Assembly: GCF_022899245.1 (NCBI RefSeq)
Contig: NZ_JALJAZ010000001.1
Coordinates: 1,895,001 to 1,959,000 of the forward strand
Direction: 5' to 3'
Origin: Falsirhodobacter halotolerans
Lineage (GTDB): Bacteria > Pseudomonadota > Alphaproteobacteria > Rhodobacterales > Rhodobacteraceae
Length of the DNA stretch: 64,000 nt
The notes beneath the pieces are model-generated. The model worked only from the letters and a program-made list of their open reading frames with translations, did not search any database and was not told the DNA's origin. Shown piece after piece: positions 58,187 to 64,000 of the stretch (position 1 is the stretch's first letter; each line of letters starts with the position of its first letter). A program made the position numbers and the translations under genes.

Positions 58187-59530
58187 ATGGCCGGGGTTTC
58201 GCTCATCATCCTTGCGGCGGGCATGGGCTCGCGCATGAACTCGGACCTGCCCAAGGTTCTGCACCGCATCGGCGCGGCCCCCCTTCTGCATCATGCGATG
58301 CAGGCCGGGCGCGCGCTGGATCCCGATCGCACCATCGTCGTCACGGGCCACGGCGCCGACGCGGTGGACGCCGCCGCCCGCGCCTTCGACCCGGAGGTGG
58401 AGACCGTGCGCCAGACCGAGCAGCTGGGCACCGGCCATGCGGTGGCGCAGGCGGCCCCCCTTCTGGCGGGGCAGACGGGCGACGCCGTGGTTCTTTACGG
58501 CGACACGCCCCTGATCCGCCCCGAGACGCTGGAGGCGATGCGCGCCGCCCGTGCCCGCCACGCGGTCGTGGTCCTGGGCTTTCACCACCACGGCGCGGGC
58601 CGCTATGGCCGCCTGATCGCCGAGGGCGAGGCGCTGGAGAAGATTGTCGAATACAAGGACGCCACCGAGGACCAGCGCGCCGTCACGCTGTGCAATTCCG
58701 GCGTCGTCTGCGCCGATGCGGGCACGCTGATGGACCTTGTGGCCCGGATCGGCACCGCCAACGCGGCAGGAGAATACTACCTGACCGACATCGTGGAGAT
58801 CGCGCGCGCCCGTGGTCTGACCGCCGGTGTCGTGATCTGCGACGAGGCCGAGACGCTGGGCATCAACACCCGTCAGGAACTCGCCGCCGCCGAGGCCGCC
58901 TTCCAGACCCGCGCCCGGGCCGAGGCGCAGGAGAACGGCGTCACCCTCACCGCGCCCGACACCGTGTTCTTTGCGCTGGATACCGTGGTGGGCCGCGATA
59001 CCGTCATCGGCCCGAACGTGGTCTTCGGCCCCGGCGTCACCGTGGAAAGCGAGGCGGAGATTCGCCCCTTCTGCCATCTGGAAGGGTGCCACATCTCTCG
59101 CCTTGCCACGGTCGGGCCCTTCGCCCGCCTGCGCCCCGGCGCGGAACTGGCCGAGGATGTGCATGTCGGCAACTTCGTCGAGATCAAGAACGCCATTCTG
59201 GACGAGGGCGTGAAGGTCGGCCATCTCACCTATCTGGGCGATGCGCATGTGGGCGAGAGGACCAATATCGGCGCGGGCACCATCACCTGCAATTATGACG
59301 GCGTGAACAAGCACAAGACGACCATCGGCCCGCGCGTCTTCATCGGGTCGAACACGATGCTGGTCGCCCCCGTGACTGTGGGGCGCGACGCCATGACCGG
59401 ATCGGGCAGCGTCATCACCGAGGATGTCCCGGCCGAGGCGCTGGCCATCGGGCGCGCGCGGCAGGTCACCAAACCCGGTCTGGCGGTGAAGTTGATGGAC
59501 CTGTTCCTGTCCAAGAAAAAGAAGGGCTGA
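58187..59530 (+). CDS. glmU: Bifunctional UDP-GlcNAc pyrophosphorylase / GlcN-1-P acetyltransferase
   Basis: Makes UDP-GlcNAc for peptidoglycan and LPS. The 447-residue protein has the uridylyltransferase domain (LAAGMGSRM at 9-17, then LPKVLHRIG) and a left-handed beta-helix of hexapeptide repeats from about residue 245, with the acetyltransferase region NIGAGTITCNYDG. GAGGG precedes the ATG. glmS follows four bases after the stop, so the two pathway enzymes are co-expressed; glmM is not here. Confidence 0.95.
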   Translation: MAGVSLIILAAGMGSRMNSDLPKVLHRIGAAPLLHHAMQAGRALDPDRTIVVTGHGADAVDAAARAFDPEVETVRQTEQLGTGHAVAQAAPLLAGQTGDAVVLYGDTPLIRPETLEAMRAARARHAVVVLGFHHHGAGRYGRLIAEGEALEKIVEYKDATEDQRAVTLCNSGVVCADAGTLMDLVARIGTANAAGEYYLTDIVEIARARGLTAGVVICDEAETLGINTRQELAAAEAAFQTRARAEAQENGVTLTAPDTVFFALDTVVGRDTVIGPNVVFGPGVTVESEAEIRPFCHLEGCHISRLATVGPFARLRPGAELAEDVHVGNFVEIKNAILDEGVKVGHLTYLGDAHVGERTNIGAGTITCNYDGVNKHKTTIGPRVFIGSNTMLVAPVTVGRDAMTGSGSVITEDVPAEALAIGRARQVTKPGLAVKLMDLFLSKKKKG

Positions 59531-59534
59531 CCCC

Positions 59535-61340
59535 ATGTGCGGCATCATCGGAATCCTCGGAAAGCACGAGGTCGCCCCGCAATTGGTGGAGGCGCTGCGC
59601 CGTCTGGAATATCGCGGCTATGATTCGGCGGGCATCGCCACCGTGAACGCGGGCGTGCTGGATCGCCGGCGGGCGGTCGGCAAGCTCGTGAACCTCTCCG
59701 ATCGGCTGGTGCATGACCCGCTGGCGGGGAAATCCGGCATCGGCCACACCCGCTGGGCCACCCATGGCGCGGCCACCGAAACCAACGCCCACCCCCATCG
59801 CGCGGGCAAGGTGGCGGTGGTCCATAACGGCATCGTCGAGAATTTCCGCCCCCTGCGCGAAGAGCTGGAGGCCGACGGCTATGCCCCCGAAGGCCAGACC
59901 GATACCGAGGTCGTGGCCCTTCTGGTCGCGCGGGAGATGGACCGTGGCGCAGCCCCCCGCGACGCGGCCCTGTCGGTGATCGACCGGCTGGAAGGGGCGT
60001 TCGCGCTGGCTTTCCTGTTCGACGGGGAAGAGGACCTGATGATCGGCGCGCGCAAAGGCTCCCCCCTGGCCGTGGGTCATGGCGAGGGGGAGATGTTCCT
60101 CGGCTCGGACGCCATCGCTCTCGCCCCCTTCACCAACCGCATCACCTATCTGGACGAAGGCGACCGCGTGATCCTGACCCGCGCGGGGGTGGAGATCCTG
60201 GATGCCGAGGGCACCCGCGTCCCCCGCGCCATGGCCCGTATCGACGTGGGCGCGACCCAGATCGACAAGGGCGGGTTTCGGCATTTCATGGCCAAGGAAA
60301 TCGCCCAGCAGCCCGCCGTTCTGGCCGATGCGCTGGCCCATTACGTCCCGTCCGACCTGAACATGCCGCTGGATTTCCGCGCGGTGGATCGCCTGACGCT
60401 GGTCGCCTGCGGCACCGCGCATTACGCCTGCCACGTCGCGAAATACTGGTTCGAACAGATCGCCCGCCTGCCGGTGGACATCGATATCGCCTCCGAATTC
60501 CGCTATCGCGATCCGGTGCTGACCGACCGCCAATGGGCCGTCTTCGTCAGCCAGTCGGGAGAGACGGCGGACACCCTCGCCGCCTTGCGCCACGCCACGG
60601 GTCGGGTGGGCAAGACGGTGGCGGTGGTCAACGTCGCTACCTCCTCCATGGCGCGGGAGGTGGATGTGGCGCTGCCGATCCTTGCGGGGGTGGAGGTGGG
60701 CGTGGCGTCCACCAAGGCCTTCTCCTGCCAGCTTCTGGTGCTGCTCCTGATGGCGCTGAAGGCCGCGCATGACCGGCGCGTGATCGACGACGCGACCCTG
60801 ACCGCCCGACTGGCCGAGGTTCGCACCCTGCCCGGCCTGATGAATCAGGCGATGACCGTGGCGGACCCCATCGCCGCCCTGTCCGACGATCTGGCCGAAG
60901 CGCAGGACATCCTGTTCCTTGGCCGCGGACCCATCTATCCCTTGGCGCTGGAAGGCGCGTTGAAGCTGAAGGAACTCAGCTACATCCACGCCGAAGGCTA
61001 CCCTTCGGGCGAATTGAAGCACGGCCCCATTGCCCTGATCGACAGCCATGTGCCGGTGGTGGTCCTTGCCCCCCGCGACGCCCTGTTCGACAAGACCGTG
61101 TCGAACATGCAGGAGGTCATGGCCCGCCACGGGCGCGTCCTTCTGATTTCGGACGCGCAGGGGCTGGCCGAGGCGGGGGCGGGCTGCTGGCGCACGGTGC
61201 GTATGCCCGACGTGCCCGACGTTCTCGCGCCGCTCGTCTATGCCGTTCCGGCCCAGCTTCTGGCCTATCACACCGCCGTTGCCAAAGGCACCGATGTGGA
61301 CCAACCCCGCAACCTCGCAAAATCGGTGACCGTGGAATGA
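59535..61340 (+). CDS. glmS: Glutamine-fructose-6-phosphate aminotransferase
   Basis: Makes glucosamine-6-phosphate from fructose-6-phosphate and glutamine. The 601-residue protein begins MCGIIGIL with the N-terminal nucleophile cysteine, followed by the GATase_2 domain (THGAATETNAHPH) and two SIS domains (VACGTAHYACHVAKYW; LGRGPIYPLALEGALKLKE). No glmS ribozyme is seen in the four-base gap. The stop overlaps the next gene as ATGA. Confidence 0.95.
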   Translation: MCGIIGILGKHEVAPQLVEALRRLEYRGYDSAGIATVNAGVLDRRRAVGKLVNLSDRLVHDPLAGKSGIGHTRWATHGAATETNAHPHRAGKVAVVHNGIVENFRPLREELEADGYAPEGQTDTEVVALLVAREMDRGAAPRDAALSVIDRLEGAFALAFLFDGEEDLMIGARKGSPLAVGHGEGEMFLGSDAIALAPFTNRITYLDEGDRVILTRAGVEILDAEGTRVPRAMARIDVGATQIDKGGFRHFMAKEIAQQPAVLADALAHYVPSDLNMPLDFRAVDRLTLVACGTAHYACHVAKYWFEQIARLPVDIDIASEFRYRDPVLTDRQWAVFVSQSGETADTLAALRHATGRVGKTVAVVNVATSSMAREVDVALPILAGVEVGVASTKAFSCQLLVLLLMALKAAHDRRVIDDATLTARLAEVRTLPGLMNQAMTVADPIAALSDDLAEAQDILFLGRGPIYPLALEGALKLKELSYIHAEGYPSGELKHGPIALIDSHVPVVVLAPRDALFDKTVSNMQEVMARHGRVLLISDAQGLAEAGAGCWRTVRMPDVPDVLAPLVYAVPAQLLAYHTAVAKGTDVDQPRNLAKSVTVE

Positions 61341-61873
61341 CCGCTCTCGACACACTTCACACGGCCATCGACGCCGCCGACCGCCCGCAGGCCGCCATCG
61401 ACGCGCAGGTGGCCGAATGGCGCGACACCCTGACGGTGGAGGATCGCGTGGCCCTTGCCGCCGATCTGTGGGACAGCGGCGAGGAGCCCGCCCGCATCGC
61501 TGCCGCCCGCCTTCTGTTTCAGGCCCGCCTGCGCCCCGACGACCGGGCGTGGGGGCTGCTTCAGGCCTGGGTGGCCCAGGCCGCCGATCAGAAACAGGCC
61601 GATCTGGTCGCCAAAAGCGCCGAGAAACGAGTGATGGCCGACCTGTCGCGCCTTCCCGTCGTGGCGGACTGGCTGGAGGACGCCTCCCCCCTGATCCGTC
61701 GAGCGGGGCTGATCGCCACGCTGGCGCTGGCCAAGCTGGACCACCCCTCCGAAGCGCAGGCCGAAGCCCGCACCCGCATCTATGCCCACCTGCCCCGCAT
61801 GATGAATGACGAGGATCGGATGGTGCGCGGTGCGGTGGCCGAATGGCGCACCGTCTATAACCGCCATAAATAA
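61337..61873 (+). CDS. AlkD-like / HEAT-repeat helical protein
   Basis: A 178-residue all-helical protein. The arrangement of paired helices with SPLIRRAGLIATLALAKLD and the terminal NDEDRMVRGAVAEWRTVYNR resembles the ALK-repeat DNA alkylation repair family, whose members flip-free excise alkylated bases. It is shorter than AlkD (about 230 residues), so loss of activity or another HEAT-repeat role is possible. It overlaps glmS by four bases, an unexpected partner. Confidence 0.6.
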   Translation: MTALDTLHTAIDAADRPQAAIDAQVAEWRDTLTVEDRVALAADLWDSGEEPARIAAARLLFQARLRPDDRAWGLLQAWVAQAADQKQADLVAKSAEKRVMADLSRLPVVADWLEDASPLIRRAGLIATLALAKLDHPSEAQAEARTRIYAHLPRMMNDEDRMVRGAVAEWRTVYNRHK

Positions 61874-61894
61874 AGGCCGGGTTTCCCCGGCCTT
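61873..61894. terminator. Hairpin between the AlkD-like gene and lpdA
   Basis: Perfect 9-bp stem AAGGCCGGG / CCCGGCCTT with a TTTC loop at a convergent gene boundary, starting at the last base of the plus-strand stop codon. T residues flank the stem only weakly, so termination may be partial. Confidence 0.6.
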
Positions 61895-61900
61895 CCATCC

Positions 61901-63292
61901 TCAGATATGCAGCGCCTTGCCATAGGCGCTCAGCACCGATTCGTGCATCATCTCGCTCAGCGTCGGGTGCGGGAAGACGGTCTGCATCAGGTCTTCCTCG
62001 GTCGTCTCCAGCGTGCGGCCGATGACATAGCCCTGGATCAGTTCCGTCACCTCGGCCCCGACCATGTGGGCACCCAGAAGCTCGCCGGTCTTGGCGTCGA
62101 ACACGGTCTTGATCAGGCCCTCGGCCTCGCCCAGGGCGATCGCCTTGCCGTTGCCGATGAAGGGGAAACGCCCGACTTTCACGTCGAAGCCTGCTTCCTT
62201 GGCCTTCGCCTCGGTCATGCCGACCGACGCGATCTGGGGGTAGCAATAGGTGCAACCCGCAATCGTCCCGGGCTTGATCGGATGGCCCTTCTGGCCCGCG
62301 ATCATCTCGGCCACCATCACGCCTTCATGGCTGGCCTTGTGCGCCAGCCACGGCGCACCGGCAATGTCGCCAATGGCATAGACACCGTCCACGCCCGTGC
62401 GGCAGTATTCGTCCACCACCACATGCGTCCGGTCGATCTTGACGCCCAGCTCTTCCAGCCCCAGCCCTTCGACATTGCCGACGATGCCCACGGCGGAAAT
62501 CACCGTGTCGAACTCCTGCGTCGTGACCTTGCCGCCGGATTCCAGATGGGCAGTGACCTTGCCGCCCGCCTTGTCCAGTTTCTTCACGGACGTCTTTTCA
62601 AGGATCTTCATCCCCTGCTTCTCGAACGCCTTCTTGGCGAAGCCCGCAATCTCGGCATCCTCCACCGGCAGGACGCGATCCATGACCTCGACCACGGTGG
62701 TGTCGGCGCCCAAAGTGTTGAAGAAGGACGCGAATTCGATGCCGATCGCGCCCGACCCGATGACCAGCAGCTTCTTCGGCATCCGCTTGGGTTGCAGCGC
62801 GTGGCGATAGGTCCAGACCAGATCGCCATCGGCCTCCAGCCCCGGCAGGGTGCGGGCCCGCGCCCCGGTGGCCAGCACGATGGCCTTGGCGGTCAGGTCC
62901 TGCGTCCCCTTCTCGCCCTTGACGGACACCTTGCCCTTGGCGGGGATCGTCGCCTCGCCAATGACCACGGTGATCTTGTTCTTCTTCATCAGGTGGCCGA
63001 TGCCCGAGGACAGCTGCTTTGCCACCCCGCGCGAGCGTTTGACCACCGCGTCGAGATCATAGCTGATACCTTCGGCCTTCAGCCCGAATTCCTTGGCACG
63101 GTGCATCAGGTGGAACACTTCGGCCGAGCGCAAAAGCGCCTTGGTCGGGATGCAGCCCCAGTTCAGGCAGATGCCGCCCAGATTCTCGCGTTCCACGATC
63201 GCGACCTTCAAGCCAAGCTGCGCGCCACGGATGGCCGCCACATAGCCGCCGGGTCCGGCGCCAATCACGATCATGTCGAAGTTGTCGGCCAT
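61901..63292 (-). CDS. lpdA: Dihydrolipoyl dehydrogenase
   Basis: FAD enzyme (E3) that reoxidises lipoamide in the pyruvate, 2-oxoglutarate or glycine complexes. The 463-residue protein has the FAD motif IVIGAGPGGYVAA (8-20), the redox disulfide CLNWGC (42-47), a second Rossmann VIGSGAIGIEFA and the C-terminal HPHPTLSEMMHE with the catalytic His-Glu. GGAGGG before the ATG selects the start over a GTG four codons upstream. It is not next to E1/E2 genes, so its complex cannot be told from context. Confidence 0.94.
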   Translation of the reverse strand: MADNFDMIVIGAGPGGYVAAIRGAQLGLKVAIVERENLGGICLNWGCIPTKALLRSAEVFHLMHRAKEFGLKAEGISYDLDAVVKRSRGVAKQLSSGIGHLMKKNKITVVIGEATIPAKGKVSVKGEKGTQDLTAKAIVLATGARARTLPGLEADGDLVWTYRHALQPKRMPKKLLVIGSGAIGIEFASFFNTLGADTTVVEVMDRVLPVEDAEIAGFAKKAFEKQGMKILEKTSVKKLDKAGGKVTAHLESGGKVTTQEFDTVISAVGIVGNVEGLGLEELGVKIDRTHVVVDEYCRTGVDGVYAIGDIAGAPWLAHKASHEGVMVAEMIAGQKGHPIKPGTIAGCTYCYPQIASVGMTEAKAKEAGFDVKVGRFPFIGNGKAIALGEAEGLIKTVFDAKTGELLGAHMVGAEVTELIQGYVIGRTLETTEEDLMQTVFPHPTLSEMMHESVLSAYGKALHI

Positions 63293-63311
63293 CGAGCCCT
63301 CCACTGAAAAC

Positions 63312-63329
63312 TAGTTCAGTATTAAACTA
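63312..63329. promoter_or_regulatory. AT-rich palindrome upstream of lpdA
   Basis: TAGTT-N8-AACTA in the 37-base gap between lpdA and the DUF924 gene. It is strikingly AT-rich for this genome and lies just ahead of the lpdA ribosome binding site, so it could be a small operator or part of a promoter. Confidence 0.3.
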
Positions 63330-63923
63330 TCACCGGACCACACGCAACGGACCCTCCGCCCGGAAACGTTCGACGAAGCCGGCATAGGCCCCTTCGGACA
63401 TGAACGCCTCTTCTTCGGGGGTATTCGCGCGGCCCAGGGCGGCGTTGCGGAACGGGAATCGCCCGAACTGCTTGATGATCGCCTCATGCGCGCGGGCGTG
63501 AAGATAGTTCTCCGCCCCTTCCGGCATCCGTTCCCGGAAGAGGTGAACGGCCAGCGCCTGATCCTCGGGATATTCGGAATGTTCGAACGGCAGATAGAAA
63601 AACTGCCGCTCCGGCTCGGGGGCCAGCATGTCCCAGCCATGTTCCAGGGCGCGGCGTGCGGCGGCGCGGGCCTGCGGATCGGTGGCGAAGGCGCGCGCCT
63701 TGCCGCGCCAGATGTTGCGCGAAAACTGGTCGCAGACGATCAGGAAGGCCAGCGTTCCCGCCGGGCCGTCGATCCAGTGGTCCAGACCGCCCTGCAGCGC
63801 CGCCTCCCACAGATCGCCGAAACTTTCGCGGATCTCCTCGTCCAGTTCGGGATCGGCGGAATACCAGTCCTCGGGGGAACATTCGCCCAACCAGAAATCG
63901 AGCACGCTTTGTGGATCGTCCAT
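63330..63923 (-). CDS. DUF924 family protein
   Basis: A 197-residue soluble protein of the DUF924 family, widespread in proteobacteria and of unknown function. It starts DPQSVLDFWLGECSPEDWYS and has the family signatures FLIVCDQFSRNIWRG and FYLPFEHSEYPEDQ, forming a helical fold. GGAGG lies six bases before the ATG. The gene precedes lpdA on the same strand, 37 bases apart, and may share its transcript. Confidence 0.88.
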   Translation of the reverse strand: MDDPQSVLDFWLGECSPEDWYSADPELDEEIRESFGDLWEAALQGGLDHWIDGPAGTLAFLIVCDQFSRNIWRGKARAFATDPQARAAARRALEHGWDMLAPEPERQFFYLPFEHSEYPEDQALAVHLFRERMPEGAENYLHARAHEAIIKQFGRFPFRNAALGRANTPEEEAFMSEGAYAGFVERFRAEGPLRVVR

Positions 63924-64000
63924 CAGATACCTCCGTCCCCCCACCGTGACAGAGCGGCGGGGGTCTGACAACACTAGGGCGATCTCAGAGTTGCTCCACC

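Noticed and set aside
59466-62255. Minus-strand open frame of about 929 codons
   Set aside because: Antisense to glmU, glmS and the AlkD-like gene, which have clear motifs; the translation has shadow composition and no domain.

Overview
The window is chromosomal DNA from a GC-rich alphaproteobacterium, most likely of the Rhodobacteraceae/Paracoccaceae (Rhodobacter, Cereibacter, Paracoccus and relatives). The evidence is the nuo cluster with small genes inserted between the subunits and followed by birA, coaX and rnj, the cobA-DUF2849-cysI-cysH-DUF934-fpr sulfur cluster, tatABC followed by a DUF815 ATPase, and a type A RNase P RNA. Nearly every interval is densely coding, with many ATGA or one-base stop/start overlaps. 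I see no insertion sequence, prophage, CRISPR array, tRNA or rRNA. The gene content is mostly housekeeping.

Layout. 1-2.3 kb: an M32 carboxypeptidase (cut by the window edge), heme A synthase and an Lrp/AsnC regulator, all on the minus strand. 2.4-7.2 kb: the assimilatory sulfur operon, divergent from the Lrp gene. 7.2-12.2 kb: an alanine-rich anchored protein, infC with an AUA start, a DUF1311 protein, pyrC-pyrE and dnaB. 12.2-14.7 kb: EcsC-family and DUF4153 proteins. 14.8-19.5 kb: gatCA, a lipoprotein coupled to an amidase, RNase P RNA, a glutaredoxin-MauE fusion and rpmG. 19.6-22.8 kb: a Bax-inhibitor-like protein, a 497-base spacer with a possible small RNA, an XRE regulator, hisN and a UPF0173 hydrolase. 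22.8-28.9 kb: a PaoABC-type molybdenum aldehyde oxidoreductase with XdhC and MocA maturation factors and an SBF-like transporter. 29.1-32.1 kb: a single-domain response regulator, then surE-pcm-nlpD. 32.1-35.4 kb: SDR, tatABC and a DUF815 ATPase. 35.5-38.6 kb: prfC and a DEAD-box helicase. 38.7-57.2 kb: nuoA-N with three extra genes, then birA, coaX and rnj in one minus-strand run. 57.4-64 kb: gph, glmU-glmS, an AlkD-like gene, lpdA and a DUF924 gene.

How the genes work together. The sulfur operon pairs siroheme synthesis (CobA) with APS reduction (CysH), sulfite reduction (CysI) and a flavoprotein (Fpr) that could feed electrons to CysI. The Pao block contains the three enzyme subunits plus the two factors that make and protect the cytidylated molybdenum cofactor. 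The nuo run encodes all fourteen complex I subunits together with two predicted lipoproteins and a DUF5337 membrane protein of unknown role. glmU-glmS supply UDP-GlcNAc.

The observations most worth checking are the AUA start of infC, a structured terminator-ended RNA candidate near 20.5 kb, back-to-back ECF-type promoter motifs between paoA and the response regulator, a palindrome next to the Lrp gene, and the uncharacterised small genes in the nuo and cys operons. I did not find an obvious wholly new multi-gene system.
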